Shown here piece after piece: positions 8,565 through 17,726 of a stretch of 64,000 bases of DNA. The notes under the pieces are model-generated. The model was not told where the DNA came from and did not search any database. It saw nothing but the letters and a program-made list of their open reading frames with translations. How positions within the stretch are numbered: the stretch's first letter is position 1; each line of letters begins with the position of its first letter. Origin of the DNA: Rhodococcus pyridinivorans. GTDB lineage: Bacteria; Actinomycetota; Actinomycetes; Mycobacteriales; Mycobacteriaceae. The stretch lies in contig NZ_FNRX01000002.1 in assembly GCF_900105195.1 (NCBI RefSeq), positions 2,914,001-2,978,000 of the forward strand. Reading direction: 5' to 3'. A program made the position numbers and the translations under genes.

Positions 8565-9325
8565 TACAACCGGACGAGCAGGGGGCATCAGCACGATCGC
8601 CGACAGCGCGGCGATGGCCACCGAGAGGATGCCGCCGAGGGGAAATCCGACCAGAACGTTGAGCCGGGACTTCGCCCGATCCCGCACCGTCCACTTCTCT
8701 TCCACCGCCCCGGAGGAGGAGAAGAACACCTCGTACGGAGTCCTCGCCGCACCGAACAACGCGATCGCGTAATACCGATATGCCGCCAGTTTTTCGCTGT
8801 CCACCAGGGATGGAGTGAACACCTGGTTCGCGAGCTGCCCCCCAATCCGGGCCGAGAAGGAACACCGCCACTGCGAACGTGACCAGGCACAGTCCGACCA
8901 CCCCGGTGACGTTCTCCATCACCGAGAACTTCACCCGCCAGATCACCAGCCACACCGCCAGGGCGGCTACCGGAATCCACATCTTCGGGTTCACACTGCT
9001 CGCCAACTGCAACGCCAGCGCGATACCACCGACCTCGGCGGTCCACGTCGACAGGTTGATCAGAAACGACGCGCTCAGATTCGCCACTGCCATGCGCGGC
9101 CCGAGACGTTCGCGAATGATCTCGAAAGTGGCTCGGCCGCTGACCGCAGCGACGCGGCCGGACATCTGCGGAAGACACAGATTCCCAGCACGCCTACCGG
9201 CACCACCCAGGCCAGGACAACCCGAAACGCGCGCCCACCACGGCATTGGTGACCAGATCACCGATGTCGAGAAATCCCCCGATCGCGGTGAGGATTCTGA
9301 GAGCGACGGCGAAGAGACTTTTCAT
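8565..9325 (-). pseudogene. NRAMP-type divalent metal transporter, frameshifted and C-truncated
   Basis: From ATG 9325 the product begins MKSLFAVALRILTAIGGFLD and DIGDLVTNAVVGARFG, the metal-site helix of NRAMP-like proteins. It then hits a stop; the similarity resumes in another frame (EIIRERLGPRMAVANLSASF, then helices up to VAVFLLGPDW). It shifts again to RTPYEVFFSSSGAVEEKW and GFPLGGILSVAIAALSAIVL. About half of a normal transporter (over 400 residues) is represented, in at least three frames, and the C-terminal half is absent. The start overlaps the stop of the lipoprotein relic by ATGA, so the two once formed an operon. Confidence 0.75.
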
Positions 9326-9839
9326 CCGGCCGCCTCGAGACGGTCTCCGAGATCGAGCAACTCCGTACCTGCACGTCCGAGCTCAGCCGCAACCGCAGTC
9401 AGGTCGGTCTGCTCGCCGACTCCGGCAACCATGTCTCGTCCCCGGATGATCTGTCCGGTAACCGTGTTCGCCGCCTGCAGGACCTCGGCGCGCAGGGTTC
9501 CCTGGCCGGGGGTGTCCACCTCTCGATCCGCGGTTGCCGAGACGGCCTGGTCGACCTCTTCGAGCATGTCCGACAGGGCGGTGTCCGTGGCGGCGGTGGT
9601 GTTGTGACCGTCGGCGAAACCTGCAGGCTCAGCTGAGCCGAGACCGCCGCCGAACCGATCTGCTGCGCTGCCCGACCGAAATTGCCTTCCACCCCGCCGC
9701 GCATCGAAGCGCACCCTGATGCGAAGACACCCAGGAGCAGCGCTGCAGCGACCACAGAAAGCAGCACACCCCTGCTCCGGCGTCCACCCGTCTCATGCGA
9801 GACGCGCCGTGAAGACCACGCTTTCCTCAGCAACCTCAC
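9322..9839 (-). pseudogene. Frameshifted lipoprotein
   Basis: From GTG 9839 there is a basic N-terminus, a hydrophobic stretch (GVLLSVVAAALLLGVF) and a lipobox ending at C43 (FASGC), then helical sequence. Near position 9620 the reading frame changes: the protein-like continuation (TALSDMLEEVDQAVSATADR, later LLDLGDRLEAAG) lies in a neighbouring frame and ends at 9322. The join shows a single frameshift. The mature protein would be a small exported helical lipoprotein. Its stop overlaps the NRAMP start, so it may have served metal uptake. Confidence 0.6.
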
Positions 9840-9920
9840 GATAGAGGCCGGTTTCCGTCGCCGGTCGGTTTCGACAGCCGACACTCGCCGCGCTGTCGAC
9901 CGGCGCCTATCGTTGTTCCC

Positions 9921-11405
9921 ATGGATCCGCCCGTGACGCGGTACATCCAGCGCGACGGCGCCGCACTGGCGTATCAGATCGTGGGTGAGGGGCCACATCC
10001 GATCGCGTGGTTCTTCGAAGACATGATGCATCCGGACCTGATGTGGACCGATCCGCACTTCCACTACAACTTCGAACGTTGTGCCCACTTCGCGCGTTCG
10101 CTGTTCTTCCAGCGACGCGGATTCGGACTGTCCGATCCCGTCGAGCACGTCCCCACGCTCGAGGAGCAGGCCGACGACGTCGTCGCGGTGCTCGACGACG
10201 CCGAGGTCGATCGCGCCACGCTCGTCGGCGCAGCCAGCACCTGCGGGCCCCTTGCCCTGGTAGCCGCTCGGCACCCCGACCGCGTTTCCGGGCTGGTCCT
10301 CGCCGAACCCTGGTCCGATACCCTGCTGTCCGACGGTGATCCGCCACCGGGATGGACTGCTGACGAGCGAGACCGGTTCGTCGAGTCGTATCGGGATGCG
10401 TACGCATGCTGGGGTCAAGGGAAGCTCACGTCCCTGGCACACCCGACCCTCGATGTCCCACACAATCGACGGATCATGGCGCTGCTCGAACGCTGCTCCG
10501 CCACACCGAGAACTGCCCAGAAACATCTCGAGTGGGCTCTCCGCGCGAACTACTCCTTGATTCTGCCGGCAATCCAATGCCCGACGAAGGTGTTGCATCA
10601 GCCGGACACTCTGTTCGCTCGAGAGGCCGGCCGCAGGATGGCCGCGCAGATTCCGAACGGCCGCTTCTACGAGCTGCCACCGATCGCCCTCGGCGCAACC
10701 CTGGGTGAAGTGCTGATTCCTGTTCTCGACCACGTGGAGGAACTCGTCAGCGGCACGGACCATCCGGTCGAGGCCGATCGGTTCCTGGGCGCGGTTCTGT
10801 TCACCGATGTCGTCCGCTCCACCGACCTGCTCGCGGAGGTCGGTGACAACCGGTTCGCGAGGTTGCTGGGCGCGCACGACCGACTCGTGCGTGCGGAGGT
10901 CGAGGCCGGCGGAGGCACGCTGGTGGGCATCGCGGGCGATGGGACCCTCAGTGTCTTCGACGGTCCAGTGGCCGCACTGCAGTGCGCGCACCGGATCATC
11001 CGATCGACATCGACTCTCGGATTTTCTGTGCGCTCCGGCGTGCATGTCGGGTCGGTGACCCGCGCCGGTCCCGGGTTGACCGGAATGACGGTCCATATCG
11101 GAGCGCGGATCGCTGCCTCCTCCGGGCCTGGCGAGGTGCGATGCTCACAGGCGGTGCGCGAGCTTGCGGTCGGCGGAGATTTCGATTTCACCGACCTGGG
11201 CAGGCATCGGCTCAAAGGTGTGCCCGGTCAGGTCCAGGTGTTCAGGGCGACGGTCGGGGCCCGTCCTGCACAGCCTGCGCTGCTACCACGCCCGACCGTC
11301 TCGGACCGGGCAGTATTGACCATGGCGCGCCGGGCTCCCGGCATGCTTCGTGAGCTCGCCCGCCTCGCAGACCGTCGCAACAAGGCAGTAAGGCGTCCAC
11401 GATGA
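9921..11405 (+). CDS. Alpha/beta-hydrolase fold fused to a class III adenylate cyclase
   Basis: Residues about 10-265 resemble an alpha/beta hydrolase (RGFGLSDPVEHVPTLEEQAD, and ARHPDRVSGLVLAEP). The nucleophile elbow reads GAASTCG rather than a clean GxSxG, and no clear catalytic His remains. Residues about 290-460 form the cyclase domain: metal Asp in FTDVVRSTDLLAE, second metal Asp in GDGTLSVF, SGVHVGSV, and the transition-state Arg in HIGARIAASS; it ends with TDLGRHRLKGV. Such fusions are common in mycobacteria and rhodococci, where the hydrolase part is thought to sense a ligand and regulate cAMP synthesis. The product is cytoplasmic and starts at ATG 9921. Confidence 0.88.
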   Translation: MDPPVTRYIQRDGAALAYQIVGEGPHPIAWFFEDMMHPDLMWTDPHFHYNFERCAHFARSLFFQRRGFGLSDPVEHVPTLEEQADDVVAVLDDAEVDRATLVGAASTCGPLALVAARHPDRVSGLVLAEPWSDTLLSDGDPPPGWTADERDRFVESYRDAYACWGQGKLTSLAHPTLDVPHNRRIMALLERCSATPRTAQKHLEWALRANYSLILPAIQCPTKVLHQPDTLFAREAGRRMAAQIPNGRFYELPPIALGATLGEVLIPVLDHVEELVSGTDHPVEADRFLGAVLFTDVVRSTDLLAEVGDNRFARLLGAHDRLVRAEVEAGGGTLVGIAGDGTLSVFDGPVAALQCAHRIIRSTSTLGFSVRSGVHVGSVTRAGPGLTGMTVHIGARIAASSGPGEVRCSQAVRELAVGGDFDFTDLGRHRLKGVPGQVQVFRATVGARPAQPALLPRPTVSDRAVLTMARRAPGMLRELARLADRRNKAVRRPR

Positions 11406-11429
11406 TCGTCGCCGACTAGGCTCGGCTCC

Positions 11430-12713
11430 GTGAGCGTGCGTGCAGGAATCATCGTGACCGGGACCGAAGTGCTGACGGGGAGGATCTCCGACCTGAACGG
11501 ACCGTGGTTGTCCGACCAACTCCTGAAACTCGGCGTCGACGTCGCCCACATCACGATCTGCGGTGACCGGCCCGCCGACCTGACCGCACAGTTACGGTTC
11601 CTCACCGAGCAGGGCGTCGATCTCATCGTCACCAGCGGGGGTCTCGGTCCCACCGCCGACGACCTCACCGTCCCCACCGTCGCCGAGTACTGCGATCGCG
11701 AACTGCTGCTCGACCCCGAACTCGAAGAACACATCGCAGGTGTCATCCGCCGGTTCCGCCCGGACACCCCCGATCTCGACACCGGACCGACGCGTATCGG
11801 GATCCGGAAGCAGGCGCACGTGCCCGCCGGTGCCACCGCCCTGCCGCCCACCGGTACAGCGCCGGGCGTGGTCATCCCCGCGGTCGCCGGCGAACGGCCG
11901 GTACCGACCATCGTCATCCTGCCCGGCCCGCCCGGTGAGCTGCAGGCGATGTGGCCGAGCGCGGTCGCCTCCCCCGCGGTCGCCGACGTGTTGGCGCGAG
12001 CCGACGACCTGCAGCAGCACACCGTGCGCGCCTACGGATTGCACGAGGCACAACTCGCCGAGACGCTGCGCCGGGCCGAATCAGAGATCGCCGGCCTCGA
12101 ACGCCTCGAGATCACCACCTGCCTCCGACACGGCGAACTCGACATGGTGACGCGAGTCGCCTCCGGTGACGCGGACATCTACCATCGCCTTCTCGACGTC
12201 CTCACCGAACACCATGGACGCGAGATCTTCTCGACCGACGGTTCCACCATCGACGACCAGCTGATCGCCGTCCTCGACGGCCGCACGATCGCGACTGCGG
12301 AGTCGTGCACCGGCGGACTCGTCGCCGCGCGGCTCACCGACCGTCCCGGGTCGTCGGCCTATGTCATGGGTGGCGTCGTCTCGTACTCCAACGACGCGAA
12401 GTCCGATCTGACCGACGTACCGGCCGAGATGATCGCGGAACACGGGGCGGTGAGCGAGCAGGTCGCCGCAGCCATGGCCGAGGGTGCCCGACGGCGCCTG
12501 AAGGTCGACGTCGCGGTCTCCACCACCGGGGTCGCCGGCCCCGACGGGGGAACCGAGGCCAAGCCGGTGGGCACGGTGTGCTTCGGCGTCGCGATCGAGG
12601 GACGGCCGACGTACACGGTCACCCGCCGTTTCCCCGGCGACCGCGAACGGGTCCGGACTCTGACCACCACCGCAGCACTGCATCTGGTTGTCGCACAGCT
12701 CGGTCTGGATTGA
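11430..12713 (+). CDS. cinA: CinA family protein (MoaB-like domain plus nicotinamide-nucleotide amidase)
   Basis: The 427-residue protein has an N-terminal molybdopterin-binding-like domain ([13 protein letters not shown] near residue 12, [11 protein letters not shown] near residue 70) and a C-terminal PncC-type amidohydrolase domain ([20 protein letters not shown] near residue 290, later [11 protein letters not shown]). CinA recycles pyridine nucleotides by deamidating NMN; the N-terminal domain acts as an ADP-ribose pyrophosphatase in other bacteria. Length and domain order are normal. GTG 11430 starts 24 bases after the cyclase gene, so co-transcription is likely. Confidence 0.93.
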   Translation: MSVRAGIIVTGTEVLTGRISDLNGPWLSDQLLKLGVDVAHITICGDRPADLTAQLRFLTEQGVDLIVTSGGLGPTADDLTVPTVAEYCDRELLLDPELEEHIAGVIRRFRPDTPDLDTGPTRIGIRKQAHVPAGATALPPTGTAPGVVIPAVAGERPVPTIVILPGPPGELQAMWPSAVASPAVADVLARADDLQQHTVRAYGLHEAQLAETLRRAESEIAGLERLEITTCLRHGELDMVTRVASGDADIYHRLLDVLTEHHGREIFSTDGSTIDDQLIAVLDGRTIATAESCTGGLVAARLTDRPGSSAYVMGGVVSYSNDAKSDLTDVPAEMIAEHGAVSEQVAAAMAEGARRRLKVDVAVSTTGVAGPDGGTEAKPVGTVCFGVAIEGRPTYTVTRRFPGDRERVRTLTTTAALHLVVAQLGLD

Positions 12714-12741
12714 GCCTGCACGCGCGCACCCTCGGCGGTTG

Positions 12742-13389
12742 TCAGCCCTCGCGTGCCGCCTTCAGCTGAGTCCGAAGAGAATCCACTTCGGCTCGGAGGT
12801 CGTTGATCTCGTCGATGTAGGGACGGATCCGGGCGCGGACCGCTTCGTCGGTGTACTGCGGGATCAAGCTCCGAGAGCAGTTCCAGTCGAAGGCCTCGAC
12901 CTCGATGACGATGCTTCGTTCGCATCGCGCCGAGATTCTCCGCCCGTCGCCGAGATCGCGCAGCCGGTCGAGAAGCTGCGGGTCGTCTTCCGCATCGACC
13001 ACCCGCGCGGTACCGAAGAGCTTCAACCGTCTCTTCAGCGGAAAGTCCGCGAGGAACAGCGCGACCCTTCCGTTGTCCGCGATGTTCCCGACCGAGACGA
13101 ATTGTTGATTGCCTCGGTGGTCCGCGAACCCGATCGTCTGCCCACCGAGGTGGTGCAGGAACCCGACGGGTCCGCTGCGGTACTGGACATAGGGCCATCC
13201 GCTCGGGGTCACCGTCGCCATATGGAACTGGAAGCTTTCGCGTACGAGAGCGAGTTCCCGGTCGCCCAACGGCTGAGGTCCTCGGTCGGGTTCGTCGAGG
13301 TCGGCACCATAGGCAACGATGCTGCCCGCAGCTTCCTGACGCGCGACCGCCTCCGGGCCGAACGCCAGATGGTGATACCTCGAACCCAT
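12742..13389 (-). CDS. Pyridoxamine 5'-phosphate oxidase family (flavin-binding) protein
   Basis: A 215-residue protein with a split-barrel flavin-binding core: FQFHMATVTPSGWPYVQYRS, then GFLHHLGGQTIGFADHRGNQ and NGRVALFLADFP. The C-terminus ends in a coiled-coil-like helix (INDLRAEVDSLRTQLKAAR). The family covers FMN- or F420-dependent oxidoreductases of unknown substrate. I took ATG 13389 because GAGGAGA lies at ideal distance; an open extension to 13548 crosses the divergent promoter. It is divergent from a TetR gene, whose likely operator lies in the shared region, so TetR may control it. Confidence 0.82.
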   Translation of the reverse strand: MGSRYHHLAFGPEAVARQEAAGSIVAYGADLDEPDRGPQPLGDRELALVRESFQFHMATVTPSGWPYVQYRSGPVGFLHHLGGQTIGFADHRGNQQFVSVGNIADNGRVALFLADFPLKRRLKLFGTARVVDAEDDPQLLDRLRDLGDGRRISARCERSIVIEVEAFDWNCSRSLIPQYTDEAVRARIRPYIDEINDLRAEVDSLRTQLKAAREG

Positions 13390-13508
13390 ACCGATCTCCT
13401 CGCCGATGTCCGTTATGCCGACAACGAGACAGTGCATCACAATCGACCGTGACCAGAAAGACGCGGGTGTCGACCCTGCAGTTCGCCGACAGCGGCCATC
13501 TGGTTTCC

Positions 13509-13528
13509 GATACGGAACGTGTCGTATC
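13509..13528. promoter_or_regulatory. Probable TetR operator
   Basis: GATACG and CGTATC flank an 8-base spacer, giving a 20-bp inverted repeat of the size and style of TetR-family sites. It lies between the PPOX and TetR genes and covers the first possible TetR start codon, so binding would block the regulator's own expression and perhaps that of the divergent gene. Confidence 0.5.
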
Positions 13529-14202
13529 TGAATGAGCCGCCTGTGCAACGCGGACGTCCACGCGACGCCGAACTCGAGCGTCGGATCACCACCACCGTTC
13601 TCGAACTACTGGCCGAACAAGGCTACGAGGGCGTGACATTCGAGGCGGTCGCTCGACGTTGCCAGGCGTCGAAGGCAACGCTGTATCGACGATGGCCGTC
13701 CAAGCGCGACATGGTGCTCGCAGCAGTGAAGGACGCCCCTGCGCATCCCTCGGCAGTCCCACTCCGGCGCGGCGACACACTCCGCGACGACCTGCTGATG
13801 CTTGCGCAACGCCTCAGCCTCACCATGTCCGCAACCGACAGCAACGCCGCCTTCATGCTGCTCCACGCGGGACTCGAAGACCCGGAGTTGTGCGACGCCA
13901 TCGAGGAGACCGTCGGCCCGACAGGCGCACGTCTCCCCCAGGCGGTCCTCGACGATGCCGTTGCACGAGGCGAACTCCCTTCGGACGCTCAATCATTCGC
14001 ATACGAGGAGGTCGTGGGAACCGTCCTGCTCCTGCGACGAGCGAACGGTCTCACCGTCGACGACACCTACCTCGAAGCCCTCGTCGACACCGTCATCATT
14101 CCCGCGCTCACCGCGTCCGCCGGCCGAACGGACCTGCCCGCCGGGATCTTCTCCGGCCACCCCGAAACCTCCACCACGACTACGACTACGGAGACCCCGT
14201 GA
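13519..14202 (+). CDS. TetR family transcriptional regulator
   Basis: The 227-residue protein has the N-terminal TetR HTH (GYEGVTFEAVARRCQASKAT, LYRRWPSKRDM, residues about 34-63) and a C-terminal ligand domain of the TetR_C type with DPELCDAIEETVG. The tail is Thr-rich. GTG 13519 is the first start, but it sits inside the probable operator; GTG 13543 (VQRGRPRD) is an attractive alternative. Its stop overlaps the next gene by GTGA, so it is co-expressed with the hydrolase it precedes and likely regulates it. Confidence 0.85.
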   Translation: MSYLNEPPVQRGRPRDAELERRITTTVLELLAEQGYEGVTFEAVARRCQASKATLYRRWPSKRDMVLAAVKDAPAHPSAVPLRRGDTLRDDLLMLAQRLSLTMSATDSNAAFMLLHAGLEDPELCDAIEETVGPTGARLPQAVLDDAVARGELPSDAQSFAYEEVVGTVLLLRRANGLTVDDTYLEALVDTVIIPALTASAGRTDLPAGIFSGHPETSTTTTTTETP

Positions 14203-15098
14203 CCCGCTGCACCATCGAGGACTTCACCTACCGCACGATCACCGGGGACGGCGGCGTGAAGCTCAACGTCGCCGTCTGCGGGCAAGGTCCGGCCGTCGTC
14301 CTGCTGCACGGTTTCCCGCAGACCCACTACATGTGGCGCCACGTCGCCCACACACTCGCTGACGACCACACCGTGATCGTCCCCGACCTGCGCGGCTACG
14401 GCGCCAGCGACCAACCCCCGGCCGACAATCCCGAGTCGTATTCCAAGCGCACCATGGCGAACGACATCGTCGCGGTCGCCCGCGAGATCGGTTTCGACCA
14501 CGTCGGGCTCGTCGGTCACGACCGCGGTGCGCTCGTCGCCGTCCGTGCGGGACTCGACCACCCCGACGCCGTCGACTACCTCGGCATCCTCGACGTCCTT
14601 CCCACGATGGACACCTGGGCCGTACTTCAGGGCGTGAACGCCAAGGTTGCCTGGCACCTCTACCTCATGGCCCAGCCCGCAGGGATGCCCGAGAAGATGA
14701 TCGCCGCTGTCGCCCCGGAATTTTTCGGCTCGTTCCTCGATGCGTGGGACCCCACCGGAACCACCTTCACGCCCGAGGAGCGCGATCACTACGTCACCAG
14801 CTCGATCAACTCTGTCGACTCGATCGTGGCCGACTACCGCGCCACCGCCGGCATCGATCTCGACATGGACCTCGCCGACCGCGAACGCGGGGCTCGGCTC
14901 ACCATGCCCGTCGCGGTCATCTCCCAGGACTGGGGCTCGCAACTGGGCTTCGACGCCTCGGCCCTCTGGCAGGCGTGGGCACCCGATCTCACCTACCAGG
15001 GCACCACCAGCGGCCACTTCATGGCCGAAGAGAACCCCGACGAGATCGCCGGCTTCATCACCGAGCTGGCCGCCCGCATCCCGGCCGACCAGCCCTGA
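14199..15098 (+). CDS. Haloacetate dehalogenase / epoxide hydrolase-like alpha/beta hydrolase
   Basis: The 299-residue protein has HGFPQTHYMW (oxyanion region), PDLRGYGASDQP, an Asp nucleophile D108 in VGHDRGA, and a catalytic His near 273 in SGHFMAEE. Asp instead of Ser is the mark of dehalogenases and epoxide hydrolases. The cap region (VAWHLYLMAQPAGMPEKMI, then DYRATAGIDLD) follows the layout of fluoroacetate dehalogenases, but the Trp after the WH of that halide pocket is Leu here, so fluoride release is uncertain. GTG 14199 overlaps the TetR stop. Likely a xenobiotic or epoxide hydrolase induced through that regulator. Confidence 0.85.
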   Translation: MTRCTIEDFTYRTITGDGGVKLNVAVCGQGPAVVLLHGFPQTHYMWRHVAHTLADDHTVIVPDLRGYGASDQPPADNPESYSKRTMANDIVAVAREIGFDHVGLVGHDRGALVAVRAGLDHPDAVDYLGILDVLPTMDTWAVLQGVNAKVAWHLYLMAQPAGMPEKMIAAVAPEFFGSFLDAWDPTGTTFTPEERDHYVTSSINSVDSIVADYRATAGIDLDMDLADRERGARLTMPVAVISQDWGSQLGFDASALWQAWAPDLTYQGTTSGHFMAEENPDEIAGFITELAARIPADQP

Positions 15099-15237
15099 CG
15101 GACATGCCACCGGAGTCACCGGTCGGGGGTGACCACGATCACCGAAAAGCACGCATCCTTAACATGACGAACAAACGGGACATCGATATCATCGACCTCA
15201 GTTATTGTCTGTCGGGGGCACACGAGGAGAATCGCGC

Positions 15238-15996
15238 ATGTCCCGGATCGATCGCAGACGCACACGCACCGTCGGCCTGCTCGCCGCAGGTCTGCTCACC
15301 GCAGGTCTGAGCGTCGCGGGTCCGGTCGGTTCCGCGTCCGCTGACCCGGTCCGCAACTGCCCTGAACGGTACGTCCTCGCCGTCGACGGAACCCGCGGCT
15401 TCGAAACCCGCGACTCGATCGACCCGGCATCCCCCTTGGCGAAGATCTCCGCTCGGTTCGAGTCTCCCGGCACCGTGGTCGAACACATCCGCTACCCCGC
15501 AGTGGTTGTGCCGTTGCCCGGGACCGGCTCGCACGACGATTTCGACGGCATCGACGACGACGGCACCATCGCCTACGACAGGTCGAAGCAGATCGGGCAT
15601 CAGCGACTCCGCCAGACCATCACCGTCCGACACAGCACCTGCCCCGACTCGGACCTGTTGGTGCTCGGCTACTCGCAGGGCGCCTCGATCGCGGGCGATG
15701 TTCTCGCCGAGATCGCAGCCGACGGGTCCGTTCCCCCCGAACGGATCTCGGGCGTCCTCTATTCCGACCCCCGCGACGACCGCGGCGTCGAGACCCTGTT
15801 CCCGGGTCCCGTCGCTCCCGGTGTGACGCTCGGCGGCGGCCGGAACGACTTCGGTGAGATCCACGTCGAACGAGTCTGCATCGAAGGCGACGCGATCTGC
15901 GACGGTCGCACACCCGAGGACGGCAAGGACTGGCTCCGCGAGAACGTGACGGGGTACTTCCAGCTGCACACGAAGTACCCCGACTACCAGCCCTGA
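15238..15996 (+). CDS. Secreted cutinase/PE-PPE-type serine hydrolase
   Basis: The 252-residue protein starts at ATG 15238 with GAGGAG upstream. A signal peptide is clear: basic start, hydrophobic core (VGLLAAGLLTAGLSVAG) and cleavage near SASADP. The mature part has the nucleophile elbow GYSQGAS, an RYPAVVVPLPGT segment, a late Cys pair (CIEGDAIC) around the acid, and a His in FQLHTKYP, as in cutinase-fold esterases of actinomycetes. It probably acts outside the membrane on lipids or polyesters. The upstream 60 bases are AT-rich and may hold its promoter. Confidence 0.83.
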   Translation: MSRIDRRRTRTVGLLAAGLLTAGLSVAGPVGSASADPVRNCPERYVLAVDGTRGFETRDSIDPASPLAKISARFESPGTVVEHIRYPAVVVPLPGTGSHDDFDGIDDDGTIAYDRSKQIGHQRLRQTITVRHSTCPDSDLLVLGYSQGASIAGDVLAEIAADGSVPPERISGVLYSDPRDDRGVETLFPGPVAPGVTLGGGRNDFGEIHVERVCIEGDAICDGRTPEDGKDWLRENVTGYFQLHTKYPDYQP

Positions 15997-16053
15997 CCGA
16001 GTCGGGCCGGAGAGTTCGCCGACCGCGCGGTGTGCATCAGTTCCAGAGTGACG

Positions 16054-16113
16054 AACTCGGGGGAGGTTGTGTGCGTGTTCTTCGCCGGAACCGCACACAA
16101 CCTCCCCCGAGTT
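16054..16113. repeat. Perfect 22-bp inverted repeat
   Basis: The left arm AACTCGGGGGAGGTTGTGTG plus CG (16054-16075) is perfectly complementary to 16092-16113 across a 16-base loop. It lies between the cutinase gene and the gapB terminator. It may end the cutinase transcript, but the arm is much longer than other terminators in the window and has no T tract. It may be a dispersed palindromic element. Confidence 0.7.
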
Positions 16114-16156
16114 TCGACGGCCGCTACTCCTCCTCGACGCCACCAATGGCCCAACG

Positions 16157-16193
16157 CAAAAGGGAACCCATCCTCAGGTAAGGATGGGTTCCC
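16157..16193 (-). terminator. Intrinsic terminator of gapB
   Basis: On the minus strand a 13-bp stem (GGGAACCCATCCT with its complement, loop of six) is followed by TTTT. It begins 52 bases after the gapB stop. Confidence 0.85.
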
Positions 16194-16244
16194 TCGTCGG
16201 CGAGTCCCTAGCGGACTGTCGTTACTGCAGTCTGCGCAGGAATG

Positions 16245-17726
16245 TTATGCCTGTGCAGCGGTAGGTTCCTCGACGTGCTCCACGGGGCCGGCTTCCGTGA
16301 TGGGATAGACGGGGTATTCCACACCCGACAGGTACTGGACCGTTCGCACCACCTGGCACGAGTAACCGAACTCGTTGTCGTACCAGACGTAGAGGATGGC
16401 GGTGTCGCCATCCACGATCGCTGCATTGGCGTCGATGATGCACGCCGCGCGCGAGCCGATGAAGTCGCTCGACACTGCGTCGGTGGCCGAGGTGTAGTCG
16501 AGGTTGCGGCGCAGCGCACCGGTGAGCGACTCCTGGTGCAGGTGCTCGAGCACCTCTTCCTTGGTGGTCTCACGAGTCAGCTGAAGGTGAAGGATCGCGA
16601 CGGACACATCCGGCGTAGGAACGCGGATCGAGTTGCCGGTGATCTTCGCCTTCAGATCGGGAAGCGCCTTCGCGACCGCAGAAGCGGCGCCGGTCTCGGT
16701 GAGCACCAGGTTGAACGGCGCGGAACGTCCGCGACGGTCGGCCTTGTGGTAGTTGTCCAGCAGGTTCTGGTCGTTTGTGAACGAGTGCACCGTCTCGACG
16801 TGACCACGCACCACACCGAATTTGTCGTCCATGGTCTTCAGCGGCGGAACGATGGCATTGGTGGTGCAGGACGCGCACGACACGATCGTCTCGTCCGGGT
16901 CGAGGTCGCGGTGGTTGACACCGTGCACGATGTTCGGGAGATCACCCTTACCCGGTGCGGTGAGCACCACCTTGGCGATACCGGGGCGGAGATGCTTCGA
17001 CAGACCGTCGCGGTCGCGCCAGATTCCGGTGTTGTCGACCAGGATGGCCTTGTCGATGCCGTACTCGGTGTAGTCGACGCTTTCCGGATCGTTGCTGTAG
17101 ATGAACTTGATGACATTGCCGTTGGCGACCAAGGCGTTGTTCTCGGTGTCGACCTTGATCGTGCCGTTGAACTGTCCGTGGACGGAGTCGCGACGCAGCA
17201 GAGAGGCACGCTTGGTCAGGTCGTCGTCACCTCCCTTACGGACCACCACAGCACGCAGGTTCAGCCCATTGCCCGAGCCTGCCTTCTCGATGAGCAGACG
17301 GGCGACGAGCCGGCCGATTCGCCCGAACCCGTACAGGACCACGTCCTGCGGTTTCGCGGGGCTCGTCTGCGCGCCGCCGACCAGATCCGCGAGGCTCTCA
17401 GCGACGAAATCCGGGATGGATCGTCCGGCACCCTGGGCTTGATAATCCGTCACCAGCAGGCCGAGGTCGATCTTCGACGGCTGCAGGTCGAGGTCGGTCA
17501 ATGCCTGGAGGAACGGGAAGGTTGCCTCGACCGACAGCTCGTCGCCGCGGATCTGACGCGCGAAACGGTGCGTCCGCAGAATACCGATCACCGACTTGTT
17601 CACGAGGGAGCGGCTGTGAAGCAAGATCGTGACCGAATGCCGGCGGTGCAGACCGCCGATGATCGGGATCATTGCTTCCGCAATAGCCTCTTGCGAGTTC
17701 CACTGTGCCAATTCCGGGGTGCTCAC
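16245..17726 (-). CDS. gapB: GapB-type glyceraldehyde-3-phosphate dehydrogenase with N-terminal extension
   Basis: The 493-residue enzyme has an extra N-terminal helical domain of about 130 residues before the Rossmann motif YGFGRIGRL, exactly as in Corynebacterium GapB; ordinary GAPDH is about 335 residues. The catalytic Cys (about C287) lies in ASCTTNA and the nearby HVETVHSFTNDQ is conserved. GapB proteins use NADP and work mainly in gluconeogenesis. The GTG at 17726 has GAGGAG upstream. A strong terminator follows and no other gene is in the unit. Confidence 0.9.
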   Translation of the reverse strand: MSTPELAQWNSQEAIAEAMIPIIGGLHRRHSVTILLHSRSLVNKSVIGILRTHRFARQIRGDELSVEATFPFLQALTDLDLQPSKIDLGLLVTDYQAQGAGRSIPDFVAESLADLVGGAQTSPAKPQDVVLYGFGRIGRLVARLLIEKAGSGNGLNLRAVVVRKGGDDDLTKRASLLRRDSVHGQFNGTIKVDTENNALVANGNVIKFIYSNDPESVDYTEYGIDKAILVDNTGIWRDRDGLSKHLRPGIAKVVLTAPGKGDLPNIVHGVNHRDLDPDETIVSCASCTTNAIVPPLKTMDDKFGVVRGHVETVHSFTNDQNLLDNYHKADRRGRSAPFNLVLTETGAASAVAKALPDLKAKITGNSIRVPTPDVSVAILHLQLTRETTKEEVLEHLHQESLTGALRRNLDYTSATDAVSSDFIGSRAACIIDANAAIVDGDTAILYVWYDNEFGYSCQVVRTVQYLSGVEYPVYPITEAGPVEHVEEPTAAQA

